Assembly (NCBI GenBank): GCA_051209155.1 | Contig: JBPJGB010000002.1 | Source: Actomonas sp051209155 | Lineage (GTDB): Bacteria; Verrucomicrobiota; Verrucomicrobiia; Opitutales; Opitutaceae | Length of the DNA stretch: 64,000 nt | Strand: one strand, 5' to 3' | Shown: positions 1 to 8,695 of the stretch, one piece after another | Layout: each line of letters starts with the position of its first letter | How positions within the stretch are numbered: the stretch's first letter is position 1 | Program-made: the position numbers and the translations under genes | The notes under the pieces: model-generated | Told to the model about the DNA's origin: nothing | Seen by the model: the letters and a program-made list of their open reading frames with translations, nothing else | Databases searched by the model: none

Positions 1-8
1 AACGTTTT

Positions 9-73
9 ACAGGAGGTAACGAAGAGAACAAAGGTAAGGTTCCAAGCCCTTCGTTCTCTTCGTTACCTTCTGT
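9..73. repeat. Inverted repeat, 26-base arms (AGGTAACGAAGAGAAC family)
   Basis: The arms at 9-34 and 48-73 are reverse complements with 24 of 26 bases matching, around a 13-base loop. A degraded third copy of the right arm (ctctgttgccctctgttctctcctgtaaa) spans about 95-124. The repeat lies just downstream of the GPH transporter on the minus strand, so the hairpin could also work as a transcript end. It looks like a dispersed short palindromic repeat; copies outside the window cannot be seen. Confidence 0.75.
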
Positions 74-124
74 GAAATCACTGCGGCGGAGTGGCTCTGT
101 TGCCCTCTGTTCTCTCCTGTAAAC

Positions 125-1510
125 CTAGCCCTGCTGGGCGTCGGCCTGCGCGGCGAGGTCGCGTTCCATCTCCTGCACGTCGGCTTCCCGCAGCGGGTAG
201 AACCAGATCACCACCACGCTGGCGGCGGCGAAGGCGGCCGGAATGAAAGTGAAGAGCAGGCGGATGCCGAACAGGCTGTCCGGCGTCTGGTCGGTGTTGG
301 CCGTGAAGCCGTAGGCCGTGAGCACGACGCCGGGAATGAAGGAACCGAGCGCGAGGCCCATCTTTTGGGCGAATTGGATCGAAGAGAAGGTGAGGGCGGT
401 CATGCGCCGACCGAGCTTCCACATGTTGTAGTCGGCCGCTTCGGCAAACATCGCCCAGACCAGCGCGGGCGTCGGGCCGACGAGGAAGGTGGAGATCACG
501 TTGATCCACACCATGAGGTTGGCTGCGTCGGGCGGCACGAAGAACAGGGCTGCGACGCCGATCGCATTGCCGAGCGACAACCAGATCATGAGTTCGCGTT
601 TACCGGCGAGTTTGGCAAACCACGGGGTGCAGGCGACGCCGGCGATCATGGCGATCGTGCCGGTGGTCATGAACACGGTGGTGAGGTCGGCGCCGAAAAG
701 ATACGGCGCGCCGGTATCCTGCACGACGTATTTAAAAAAGTGCACCGTGACCGCCCCCTTCACCGCGACGTTGGCGAGGATGAGGATGCCGGAGATCGAC
801 ATCACTTTCCACGGGGTGTTGCGCAGCAGGAGACGCAGTTCGGCCTTCAAGTCGGACTGCTGGGTGACCGGGGGCTGGACGCGTTCGCGGGTGGTATAGA
901 AGGTCAGGAGGAACAGTCCCACCGCCACGACCGCGAAGATGGCCATGGTGACCTGAAATCCGGCGGCCTCATTGCCCTCGCCAAAGTGAGCGATCAGGGG
1001 CCGCGCCAACGCGACAATGAGCAACTGTCCGGCAAAGGCGCAGACGAAGCGGTAGGTCGACAGCGAGGTGCGTTGGACCGACGACGGTGAAATCACCCCC
1101 AGGAGCGCCGAATAAGGAATGTTGATCGCGGTGTAGATGAGCATCATCGCGATGTAGGTGATGTAGGCGTAGGTCAGTTTGCCGGAGGCGCTGAGATCGG
1201 GGCCGGCGAAAAGCAGGTAACCGCAAATGCCAAACGGGATCGCCATCCACAGGAGGTAGGGCCGGTATTTGCCCCAGCGGGTGGTGGTGCGGTCGGCCAT
1301 CGCGCCCATGAGCGGGTCGCTGACGGCATCGAACACCCGCGCCACCAGCGAGAGCGTGCCCACCGCGGCGGCGGTCAAACCGAAGACGTCCGTATAGTAG
1401 TAGAACAGGAAGACGTTGACGGTGTGGAAGACGAAGTTCGACGCCGTGTCGCCGAGACCGTAACCGACTTTTTCGCGGACAGAAAGGTGCGGGGATGCTG
1501 GGGAAGCCAT
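125..1510 (-). CDS. GPH-family sugar:cation symporter (MelB-like MFS transporter)
   Basis: This 461-residue polytopic inner-membrane protein has about 12 hydrophobic segments. The N-terminal block after VREKVGYGLGD, with YYYTDVFGL and then DPLMGAMADRT and GKYRPYLLW, is the hallmark of glycoside-pentoside-hexuronide:cation symporters. The conserved Asp in the DPLMG loop corresponds to the MelB cation-site region. Its likely role is Na+- or H+-coupled uptake of an oligosaccharide or glycoside. The substrate cannot be read from the sequence and no adjacent glycosidase gives context. The ATG at 1510 directly precedes the conserved N-terminus, and the length is normal for the family. Confidence 0.9.
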   Translation of the reverse strand: MASPASPHLSVREKVGYGLGDTASNFVFHTVNVFLFYYYTDVFGLTAAAVGTLSLVARVFDAVSDPLMGAMADRTTTRWGKYRPYLLWMAIPFGICGYLLFAGPDLSASGKLTYAYITYIAMMLIYTAINIPYSALLGVISPSSVQRTSLSTYRFVCAFAGQLLIVALARPLIAHFGEGNEAAGFQVTMAIFAVVAVGLFLLTFYTTRERVQPPVTQQSDLKAELRLLLRNTPWKVMSISGILILANVAVKGAVTVHFFKYVVQDTGAPYLFGADLTTVFMTTGTIAMIAGVACTPWFAKLAGKRELMIWLSLGNAIGVAALFFVPPDAANLMVWINVISTFLVGPTPALVWAMFAEAADYNMWKLGRRMTALTFSSIQFAQKMGLALGSFIPGVVLTAYGFTANTDQTPDSLFGIRLLFTFIPAAFAAASVVVIWFYPLREADVQEMERDLAAQADAQQG

Positions 1511-1678
1511 GGGGTAGGGGTTGGGCCAACGTGCGTGCAGAAAGGACCCCGCGCAACAGGAATTGCATAAAATTACATTGTTGGCGGCGATTGGCGATAA
1601 GGAGGCCCATTTAGTGCGAAACTCGCGAGCGGATTTTGGCTTGGAGTTCGGCTGGCGGGTCTGTCTGCATCGCGCGCG

Positions 1679-2557
1679 ATGGCCTCACCAACGCTGCTCG
1701 TTCTCGCCGCCGGCATGGGATCCCGCTACGGCGGGCTCAAGCAACTCGACCCGGTCGGACCGGCGGGCGAGACGATCCTGGATTACGCGGTGTTCGATGC
1801 CCGGCGGGCGGGTTTCGATCGGGTGGTGTTTGTGATCCGGCGCGATTTTGAAAGCGCCTTTCGCGAGCAAATCGGCGCGAAATATGCGGGGCGTATCCGG
1901 GTCGACTACGCGTTTCAGGCGCTGGACATGCTACCGGCTGGCCAGGCCGTGCCGGAGGGGCGCGAGAAGCCCTGGGGCACCGGCCACGCCGTGTGGTGCG
2001 CCCGCGCGGTGGTGGGCGACGCGGTGCCGTTTGCGGTGATCAATGCCGACGATTTTCTGGGCCGCGATGCCTTTGCCCAGCTGGCGCGGTTCGCGGCGGC
2101 GCCGGATGCGGATCATGCGATGGTCGGCTATCGGCTGGCCAACACCTTGTCGGAACAGGGCGCGGTGTCGCGTGGGGTTTGCCAAGTGGATACAGCCGGC
2201 CTGCTGACCGAAGTCGTCGAGCACACCGGCATCCGCGCGGCCGATGTTGGGGCTGGCCGGACCTTCACCGGCGAAGAGATGGTTTCGATGAACTGCTGGC
2301 TGTTTCAGCCGACGTTCTGGGCGGCCTTGGATCGGCAATGGCGGGCGTTTGTTGCCGGGCGTCTCACGGAGCCCAAGGCGGAGTTTTATCTGCCGGCATC
2401 GGTCTCAGCGGAGATATCTTCGCGGGCGCTCTCGGTGCGCGTGCGCCCGACGACAGCGAGTTGGTTTGGCGTGACCTACCGCGAGGATAAGCCGCGGGTG
2501 GAAGCTTTGCTCCGCGACTTGGTCGCCGCCGGCGAATACCCGTCACCGCTGTTCTGA
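1679..2557 (+). CDS. Nucleotidyltransferase (NDP-sugar pyrophosphorylase fold)
   Basis: The 292-residue soluble protein opens with the nucleotide-binding signature AAGMGSRYGG (residues 10-19) followed by KQL, as in sugar-1-phosphate nucleotidyltransferases. An INADDF segment near residues 121-126 gives the metal-binding acidic pair. The C-terminal third lacks the left-handed beta-helix of GlmU or GlmM partners, so this is a single-domain enzyme. Predicted role is NTP-dependent activation of a phosphorylated sugar or similar small molecule; the substrate is unknown. No Shine-Dalgarno sequence is evident before the ATG at 1679, but this ATG starts the conserved fold directly. It is divergent from the GPH transporter. 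Confidence 0.8.
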   Translation: MASPTLLVLAAGMGSRYGGLKQLDPVGPAGETILDYAVFDARRAGFDRVVFVIRRDFESAFREQIGAKYAGRIRVDYAFQALDMLPAGQAVPEGREKPWGTGHAVWCARAVVGDAVPFAVINADDFLGRDAFAQLARFAAAPDADHAMVGYRLANTLSEQGAVSRGVCQVDTAGLLTEVVEHTGIRAADVGAGRTFTGEEMVSMNCWLFQPTFWAALDRQWRAFVAGRLTEPKAEFYLPASVSAEISSRALSVRVRPTTASWFGVTYREDKPRVEALLRDLVAAGEYPSPLF

Positions 2558-2677
2558 TCCCAGAACGTCGGGCACCTCACCCGGGGGCTTTCCCTTATCG
2601 CGGTGATCTTGCGTTAACCATGTCCGCGATGCAGTTTGCCGCACCGGCCGCCCTAGAATCCCCCGCTCGTCTAAGGC

Positions 2678-5332
2678 ATGAAGCTTTCTTCCCCCCGAAG
2701 TCTTTCCCTCCTCGCGGCTAGTTTGCTGCTGTGCGTCATCGGCGCCGTTACGATCTATCTTCAAGCTGCCCGGCAACTTGAGCAAATCGAGCTGCACCGG
2801 GTAAGCGCTCAGGTGGCTCAGGAATCGGAAGCGCTGTTGCGTTTGGCAGAAATCGCGAGCTACCAGGTGGAGGCCGCGCGCGACTCGGCTACGGTGCGGC
2901 GTTTGGCCGAAGCGGACAATGCGGCGGAACGCGCCCGTTTGGCGGAGGATTTTTTGGCGGCGGTGGCGGCCCGACCGGAGTTGCAGCAACTGCGTTTGAT
3001 CCGAGTGGACGAGGCAGGTCGGGAGTGGGTGCGGGTGGACCGAAACCTGCCGGGTGACCCGCCCCGCGTGGTGCCGGAGGATGAGTTGCAGGCCAAAGGA
3101 GGGCGCGACTACGTGCGGCAGGGCAGGCAACTACCGCCGGGCGAAACGCTTGTGACTCCGATCGAACTTAACCGGGAGGGCGGCGACTACGAGCGCCCTA
3201 TCCGGCCGGTGCTGCGGGCAGTCACGCCGGTGACGCGGGCGGATGAAACGGTGGTCGCCGTGGTGGTGGCCAACGTGGATGTGCGAGCCGCGCTGGCGGC
3301 CATGCAAATCGACGAAGATGGACAGGTTCCAGTTTATGTCGTTGATGCGCAGGGGCAGTTCTTGCTGCACCCGGAGGAGACCAAGCGCTATGGCCTCACC
3401 GACGTGGCGGGTTGGACGGCTCCGCAGGAGTTCGTCGGGTGGACAGCGTGGTTGCAGCAGGTGGGGCAAGCCTCCTCCGGCGACGTCATTCCCGTGCATG
3501 AAGATGCCGATGCGGTGGCGGTGATGTTGCCGCTGATCCATGGGGTGGGACCGCACCGGCAAACGCTGGCCTACGTGGTCGCCCGGGTGCCCACCGCCAC
3601 CTTGCAGGTGCTCTCCAGCGCGACCCAGGGCGGCGTGTTGACCTTTGCGGTCGTCCTGGTGGTTGGCCTGCTGCTGGTGGCCGGCCTGCTCTGGCGGGCG
3701 GTGCAGCGTCCGTTGGAAGCGATCATCGGAGCGGTGGAAGCGCACGAGCCGGATTCGCCGCTGCGGATTCCGGTGAAACGGGCCTCGCAATTCTCGGGCC
3801 TGGCCCGCGCCATCGAATCGTTGGCGGCCTCCGCGGCGGAGCGGAAGATGGACTTGGAACAAGAGGTGGCGGAGCGCAGGCGGTTGCACGAGATGATGGA
3901 ACGCATCGTCGAAGCCCTGCCGGACGCGCTGCTCGTCGTCGACGCGGAGGGGAAGGTGAGTTTTGCGACCGCGCGGGCCTTGCAGCTTTGCGACCGGACG
4001 GCGTCGGCCGTGCTGGGGTCGCCGTCGCCCTTTGTGTTCAAGATCGGCGAGGTCATCGAATCGAGTCGAGTGCCGGAAGGCAGTCGCAAGCTCTGCAGCC
4101 TGGAAAAGCGCGCGGTGCCGGTGCGCTGGCTGGGCGAGGAAGCCACCCTGGTGCTGGTGCGCGACGTCACCGAACAGCGCGAGTTGGTCAACCAATTGAA
4201 TCAGGCGCAAAAGATGGAGGCGGTGGGACAACTGGCCGGCGGCATTTCCCACGACTTCGCCAATCTGCTTTCCATCATGACCATGAGCACCGAAATGATG
4301 CAGCTTGAGGGCTGCATCGAGAGTGACGCGGGCCGCGAGTTGTTGCGAGACCTGCGGACCGCCGTGCGACGGGCGAGCGGATTGACCAAGCGACTGTTGG
4401 CTTTCAGCCACAAGTCGGACGACGATCCGGAACCGCTCAACCTTTCCGATGTGGTCGCCGAGATCATGAAGATGCTGCGGCGGCTGCTGCCGGCTGACGT
4501 GCAGGTGACGCTGAGCATGGAGCCGGAGTTGTATCCAGTCTTTATGGACAGGGTGCAGCTCGAGCAGGTGATTGTGAACCTGGTGGTCAACGCCCGGGAC
4601 GCGATGCTCGAAGGTGGCGAAGTGGTGGTCGCCACGCAGAACATCACCTTTGAAGAAAGTTATCAGGACTCCACCTCGCGCATTCCGGCGGGCGAATACG
4701 CGGTCGTGGCGGTGACCGACAACGGGAGCGGAATGACGGCCGAGGTGCGGGAGCGGATTTTTGAGCCCTTTTTCACCACCAAGGGCGCGGGCAGCGGGAC
4801 CGGACTGGGGTTGGCCAACGTGTATGGCATCGTGCAGCGCGCCGGTGGAGTCATCGCCGTCTACAGCGAAGTGGATGTCGGCACCACTTTCCGGTGCTAC
4901 CTGCCCCGGTATCACCTCGACCTCGCAAGCTTGACGGAGGTGGCCCAAACGGAATCCTTGGTGTGCGGGACCGGGCGAATCCTTTTGGTCGAGGACGACC
5001 CGCATATTCGTGCGCTGGTGGCCCGCTCACTGGAACAGGCGGGCTACGAGATCGAATCGACGGCCAACGGTTGCGAAGCGATCGAGCGGTTGGAGCGAAA
5101 CTCCGTTGGCTTCGATTTGGTGGTGACCGATATGATGATGCCCAAAGTCGGGGGCATGGCCCTGCGCACCTTTGTGGCCAAGCACTATCCGGAAACCAAG
5201 GTGCTGCTGACCTCGGGCTTTGGCGGCGCCTTCGCCGAGGATGGAGATCACGGATTTGAGAACGTGCCGTTCCTGGCGAAACCGTTTTCGCCCTTGGTGC
5301 TGACCCGCAAAGTGAAAGAGGTCCTGCGCTAA
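2678..5332 (+). CDS. Hybrid sensor histidine kinase with Cache-like sensor, HAMP, PAS-like and receiver domains
   Basis: The order over 884 residues is: TM1 (about 8-28), a large periplasmic Cache-like domain (about 30-315) with YVVDAQGQFLLHP, TM2 (about 318-340), a HAMP/linker helix, a PAS-like segment starting ERIVEALPDALLVVDAEG (about 408), HisKA with phosphoacceptor His525 in GGISHDF, HATPase_c with a GTGLGLANVYG box, and a C-terminal receiver with phosphoacceptor Asp818 in VVTDMMMPK and the conserved Lys in LAKPF. All catalytic residues are present. It should sense an extracytoplasmic small molecule and relay phosphate internally. No response regulator adjoins it, so its output partner is elsewhere. 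Its stop is only 6 bases from the convergent redoxin gene. Confidence 0.93.
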   Translation: MKLSSPRSLSLLAASLLLCVIGAVTIYLQAARQLEQIELHRVSAQVAQESEALLRLAEIASYQVEAARDSATVRRLAEADNAAERARLAEDFLAAVAARPELQQLRLIRVDEAGREWVRVDRNLPGDPPRVVPEDELQAKGGRDYVRQGRQLPPGETLVTPIELNREGGDYERPIRPVLRAVTPVTRADETVVAVVVANVDVRAALAAMQIDEDGQVPVYVVDAQGQFLLHPEETKRYGLTDVAGWTAPQEFVGWTAWLQQVGQASSGDVIPVHEDADAVAVMLPLIHGVGPHRQTLAYVVARVPTATLQVLSSATQGGVLTFAVVLVVGLLLVAGLLWRAVQRPLEAIIGAVEAHEPDSPLRIPVKRASQFSGLARAIESLAASAAERKMDLEQEVAERRRLHEMMERIVEALPDALLVVDAEGKVSFATARALQLCDRTASAVLGSPSPFVFKIGEVIESSRVPEGSRKLCSLEKRAVPVRWLGEEATLVLVRDVTEQRELVNQLNQAQKMEAVGQLAGGISHDFANLLSIMTMSTEMMQLEGCIESDAGRELLRDLRTAVRRASGLTKRLLAFSHKSDDDPEPLNLSDVVAEIMKMLRRLLPADVQVTLSMEPELYPVFMDRVQLEQVIVNLVVNARDAMLEGGEVVVATQNITFEESYQDSTSRIPAGEYAVVAVTDNGSGMTAEVRERIFEPFFTTKGAGSGTGLGLANVYGIVQRAGGVIAVYSEVDVGTTFRCYLPRYHLDLASLTEVAQTESLVCGTGRILLVEDDPHIRALVARSLEQAGYEIESTANGCEAIERLERNSVGFDLVVTDMMMPKVGGMALRTFVAKHYPETKVLLTSGFGGAFAEDGDHGFENVPFLAKPFSPLVLTRKVKEVLR

Positions 5333-5338
5333 AGCGAT

Positions 5339-6016
5339 TCAGCGAGAGCGCAACGCGTCGAGCGCGGCGATGATCTCGACGGGGTCGAGGCGTTGGGCCG
5401 GATTTTCGTCGATGGCGGCGGTGTGGATCGTGCGATCGGGTGCGATGACGAAGGTCGCGGCGAGGGGCAACTGGGACTCGCCGTCCGGGCCGTTGGCGGA
5501 TTTCAGATCGATGCCGAACTGGCCGTAGACGCGCCGCACGGCGGCAGGCAGCGGGTAGCTGAGCCCGAAGCGGGTGCTGACCTTCAGGCCGACGTCGCAC
5601 AACAAAGTGAAGGTGAGCGCCTGTTTGATCTCTTGGGCCAGGGCGGGATCGGGCAACTGCGGTGAGATGGCGAGCAGACGGGCGCCCCGTGCTTCGATTT
5701 TTGGCAGGGCCGCTTGGAGTCCGCGCAGGTAGGTTTGGCAAAAACCGCACCAGCCGCCCCGGAAGAACACCAGGACCACCGGACCCTGTTGCAGCAGGCC
5801 GTGCAGGCGCACCGCTTCGCCCGCGCAATTGGGCAGGATGAAATCGGGCGCCGCGTCACCGGCTTTGAGGGCGTCGCGAGCGAGTCCGCTGGCGACGAGC
5901 GAGCCGATGAGTTGTTCGATGGTGCGCAGTTGCGCCGGCGTCACCGACTTCCGCCAACCGACGGCACACTCCGCGAGTTCGCGGGTGGTGCTGGAGTCGG
6001 TGGCGGGTTGAGTCAT
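5339..6016 (-). CDS. Peroxiredoxin-like AhpC/TSA (redoxin) family protein
   Basis: This is a 225-residue thioredoxin-fold protein. A long N-terminal helical region precedes a redoxin domain starting at GDAAPDF (about residue 53). The active loop FFRGGWCGFC has Cys90 and Cys93, a CxxC arrangement rather than the PxxxTxxC motif of classic peroxiredoxins. This is typical of the AhpC/TSA-like proteins that share ground with thioredoxins. The predicted role is thiol-disulfide or peroxide reduction in the cytoplasm, since no signal peptide is seen. The ATG at 6016 was chosen over the longer frame because the extra 15 residues overlap the stop of the glutaredoxin gene. The 14-base gap suggests co-transcription with that gene. 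Confidence 0.82.
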   Translation of the reverse strand: MTQPATDSSTTRELAECAVGWRKSVTPAQLRTIEQLIGSLVASGLARDALKAGDAAPDFILPNCAGEAVRLHGLLQQGPVVLVFFRGGWCGFCQTYLRGLQAALPKIEARGARLLAISPQLPDPALAQEIKQALTFTLLCDVGLKVSTRFGLSYPLPAAVRRVYGQFGIDLKSANGPDGESQLPLAATFVIAPDRTIHTAAIDENPAQRLDPVEIIAALDALRSR

Positions 6017-6030
6017 GGCAATCGGGGGAA

Positions 6031-6288
6031 TCAGGCGAGGGCGGGCACGTCGATGCCGCACGAGACGAGGAAGGGCAGCAATTCGACGGCGCCGAAATCG
6101 GACAGGATCTTGCCGTTCCAGTCGAGCACCGGGGCGTAGGTCTGGCCGGAAAGGCGTCGCATGTCGGCGAAGGCCTCGGCGGATTGGGTGACGTTGCGCT
6201 CGTCATAAACGACGCGGGCAGCGTCGAGGACCTGGCGGGCTTCGGCACACCAGGGGCAGCCGGTTTTCACGTAGAGGGTGGGAGTCAT
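6031..6288 (-). CDS. Glutaredoxin-family protein
   Basis: The 85-residue small thioredoxin-fold protein has the glutaredoxin active site CPWC (Cys11, Cys14) near the N-terminus. The cis-proline loop reads TYAPVLDWNG in place of the usual TVPQIFING, and is followed by LSDFG, which matches the GG(x)DD glutathione-binding region only weakly. It is expected to reduce disulfides with glutathione or a similar thiol. It lies directly upstream of the redoxin gene (14 bases apart, same strand), and the pair plausibly recycles one another. Length is normal for monomeric glutaredoxins. Confidence 0.85.
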   Translation of the reverse strand: MTPTLYVKTGCPWCAEARQVLDAARVVYDERNVTQSAEAFADMRRLSGQTYAPVLDWNGKILSDFGAVELLPFLVSCGIDVPALA

Positions 6289-6321
6289 TTGGATTTCGAA
6301 TTTTGGAATGGTGATTTTGGA

Positions 6322-6900
6322 TTAGCGCCAGGTGCTGGCAGCGGGCGGCGGTGAAACCTTGGTGCCGGCGAAAAGACGGCGGATCGTGCCGACGGGTCGG
6401 CTGTAGACGATGGAGACGGTTTCGGAACCCGGGTTCTGGCGTCCGAGTCCGGCGTTGGAGAGGTGGCCGATGCGCACGCCGAGCCGTTGTTCACGCGGCA
6501 GTTCGCGGGTGAGCTCGAGGAAGGAATAGAACTCGAGTTTCAGGCCGAGATCGCGGTTGGGTTCATGTTGGTAGTAGAACGGGCCGGAACCGACGGAGAG
6601 GCGCGTGCGCGGGGTGAGAGCGGTGTGATAAACGAATCCGGCGCCGGCGAACCAGGTGCGCGAATCGGTCAGGTTGAGGCTCACCCACGGGTGGATGCCG
6701 CGCCAGTTTTGCGCGAGGCGGAGTTCGAGTGCGGCGAGCGGGTCGGCCGGTTCGTCGTCGAGCACGCCGAGGAAACCAAAGCGGGCCACCAGTTCGGCGG
6801 AGGGACGGTCGGGCACGGCGGCATGCGCGGTGGCCAGGGAGGCGAGAATGAAGAGCAGGCAGGCGACAAAACGCCGGCGGAAAGAGCGATGCGGATTCAT
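6322..6900 (-). CDS. PagL-like lipid A 3-O-deacylase (acyloxyacyl hydrolase)
   Basis: The 192-residue predicted outer-membrane protein has a signal peptide (RRRFVACLLFILASLATAHA). A beta-rich body ends in RIGHLSNAGLGRQNPGSE, the PagL active-site signature with candidate catalytic His146 and Ser148. PagL removes the 3-position acyl chain of lipid A in the outer-membrane outer leaflet. Several tyrosine/phenylalanine-rich strands (WFAGAGFVYH, FYYQHEP) fit a small 8-stranded barrel. The ATG at 6900 was chosen because the upstream frame adds an arginine-rich stretch ahead of a good signal peptide. The protein lies 33 bases upstream of the glutaredoxin gene. The catalytic Glu candidate is in NPGSE. 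Confidence 0.78.
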   Translation of the reverse strand: MNPHRSFRRRFVACLLFILASLATAHAAVPDRPSAELVARFGFLGVLDDEPADPLAALELRLAQNWRGIHPWVSLNLTDSRTWFAGAGFVYHTALTPRTRLSVGSGPFYYQHEPNRDLGLKLEFYSFLELTRELPREQRLGVRIGHLSNAGLGRQNPGSETVSIVYSRPVGTIRRLFAGTKVSPPPAASTWR

Positions 6901-7020
6901 GGCAAACAATGCGTTGAAGGTGCAGGTTGCGATGAAGCGGCGGACCGGATCGGGCCGGACCCGAACCGGCACACCGCGCGGGTTCAATAAACGTTCGCGC
7001 GGTGGCCGGGATGGGCGCGA

Positions 7021-7596
7021 TCAGGCAGCGGCTTCAGCGCGGAAGGCAGGGTCGATTTCGACAGGTGACAGGTGCGTGAAGAAGTTGCTGATGGTCTTCT
7101 GGGCGACGCCGAGGAGGATCTCCACGGCCTGCTCGCGGGTGTAGCCATGGGCGAGGAAGTCCTCGAGGGCGGCGGCCGAAACGTGTCCGCGGTTGGCCAC
7201 GATCTCGCGGGTGAGTGTGACGAGCGCGTTCTGTTTCGCATCGGGCAGGGTGGTGCCGGCGCGCACGGCGGCGACGGCGGCGGGATCGGCCTTGAGCATG
7301 GCCTTGGCCACGGTGCTGTGGGCCGCGAGGCAGTAGTCGCATTCGTTCACCGCCGAGACGGCGATCAACACGAGCTGCTGCTCGACGGGCGAGAAAGAGG
7401 ACTGCTCAAACGAGGTGGCGGCGCTCAGGTAGGCCTGGACGCTGGCCGGCACGTTGGCGAGGGCGCCGAGCAGGTTGGGCACGAAGCCAAACTTGCCTTT
7501 TACGGCGACGAGCGTGTCGCGAATTTCGGCCGGAGCGTCTTCGATCGAGCGCACCGGAAGTTCGAGGGAGGCGAGGGAATCAATGTTTTGGTTCAT
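7021..7596 (-). CDS. Carboxymuconolactone decarboxylase / AhpD-like peroxidase-related protein
   Basis: The 191-residue all-helical protein has the AhpD-type redox motif NECDYCLAAH: Cys86, Cys89 and His93. The order and spacing (E/N-C-x2-C-x3-H) match alkylhydroperoxidase-like proteins that reduce peroxides through the CxxC pair. No signal peptide is present. It is transcribed divergently from the LysR regulator at 7745, with two inverted repeats between them. This is the classic layout of a LysR regulator and its target, so induction by an oxidant or electrophile is plausible but not shown. Confidence 0.87.
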   Translation of the reverse strand: MNQNIDSLASLELPVRSIEDAPAEIRDTLVAVKGKFGFVPNLLGALANVPASVQAYLSAATSFEQSSFSPVEQQLVLIAVSAVNECDYCLAAHSTVAKAMLKADPAAVAAVRAGTTLPDAKQNALVTLTREIVANRGHVSAAALEDFLAHGYTREQAVEILLGVAQKTISNFFTHLSPVEIDPAFRAEAAA

Positions 7597-7685
7597 CGGG
7601 TTTTCTTGAGTGGGTTAAGGTTGGTTTTATTCGCCGCGTCGCGTCGGGCGGTTTGGCGATGGGCCCAGAATAGCCGAATTTGAGA

Positions 7686-7729
7686 AATCACGGAAATCGT
7701 ATGATTCGCTTGTAGTAATCGGTTTTACT
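7686..7729. promoter_or_regulatory. Two candidate LysR-binding dyads in the ahpD-like/lysR intergenic region
   Basis: AATCA (7686-7690) and TGATT (7702-7706) form a perfect 5-base dyad with an 11-base spacer, the geometry of a T-N11-A LysR box. A second dyad, AGTAA (7714-7718) and TTACT (7725-7729), follows about 25 bases away. A recognition site plus a promoter-proximal activation site is normal for LysR-controlled divergent promoters. The assignment rests on position and symmetry only. Confidence 0.45.
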
Positions 7730-7744
7730 TATCAATGGTGCGGC

Positions 7745-8689
7745 ATGGAACTGAGGCACCTGCGAACCTTTGCGGCGGTGGCGCGGCACCTGAATTTCAC
7801 CGCCGCGGCGGCGGAATTGCGGGTGGCGCAGCCGGCGGTGAGTCAGACCATCCGCGACCTCGAGGAGGAGATGGGCGTGCGGCTGCTGCAGCGCACCAAA
7901 CGGCTCGTGCGCCTGACGGCGGCGGGCGGGGTGTTCCTGCGCGAAGTGCAGCGCTTGTTGACGGCGGCCGATGAAGCGGTGCGCGCGGCGCAACGCGCGG
8001 CGCGGGGCGAGGTGGGCAAGGTCGTGCTCGGTTACATGGGGCCGGCGGTGACGCCATTTTTGCCGCGTTTGCTGCGCGTGTTTCGCGAGCGATATCCGGA
8101 TGTGGAGCTCTGCCTGCACGAGATGATGCCGACGCAGCAACTGGCGGCGTTTGTCGATGGCGAAATCGATGTGGCGTTCACGCGACCGACGGGGCCCGCG
8201 GGGGAAAAAATATGGTTGAGCGAAGAGCGGGTTTACACCGATCGCGTGATCGCGGTGTTGCCCGATGACCATCGCTTGGCTCGCCGTCGCGGCAAAACGC
8301 TGCCGGTGAAGCAGCTCGGGGCGGAGCCTTTGGTGGTTTACGAGCGAGCGGGGGCGCCCGGGCTGTTTGACACCATCATGGCCCTGTGTCGGACGGCAGG
8401 AATCGCGCCGCGGATCGAGCATGAGCCGGACCTCATGACGACGGTGCTTACGCTGGTGGCGGGTGGGGCGGGCATCGGCTTGGTGCCGGGATGCGTGGCC
8501 TGCCGCTTTGCGCCTGGCGTGGTGTTTCGCGAAGTGAGTCCGGCTTCGGACGAGGTGCCGTTGGTGATGGCGTGGCCGCGCGACAATGAGTCTCCGGCCT
8601 TGGGGGCGTTTTTGGATGTGGTGCGGGAGCTCGGTCCGGAGATCCGGGCGCAGATGGAGTGCGCCGCGCACTTGGGGCGAAGGGCCTGA
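7745..8689 (+). CDS. LysR-family transcriptional regulator
   Basis: The 314-residue protein has the typical LysR N-terminus MELRHLRTFAAVARHLNFTAAAAEL, a winged helix-turn-helix over about residues 1-60 with QPAVSQTIRDLE as recognition helix, then a periplasmic-binding-protein-like co-inducer domain from about residue 90 (KVVLGYMG). The length is standard. It is divergent from the AhpD-like gene at 7596 and is probably its regulator and its own repressor. The co-inducer is unknown; the neighbourhood suggests oxidative or electrophile stress. Confidence 0.93.
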   Translation: MELRHLRTFAAVARHLNFTAAAAELRVAQPAVSQTIRDLEEEMGVRLLQRTKRLVRLTAAGGVFLREVQRLLTAADEAVRAAQRAARGEVGKVVLGYMGPAVTPFLPRLLRVFRERYPDVELCLHEMMPTQQLAAFVDGEIDVAFTRPTGPAGEKIWLSEERVYTDRVIAVLPDDHRLARRRGKTLPVKQLGAEPLVVYERAGAPGLFDTIMALCRTAGIAPRIEHEPDLMTTVLTLVAGGAGIGLVPGCVACRFAPGVVFREVSPASDEVPLVMAWPRDNESPALGAFLDVVRELGPEIRAQMECAAHLGRRA

Positions 8690-8695
8690 GCCGCC

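Noticed and set aside
9..124. CRISPR-like repeat at the window start
   Set aside because: Only one inverted pair and a degraded third arm; no regular spacers and no cas genes.
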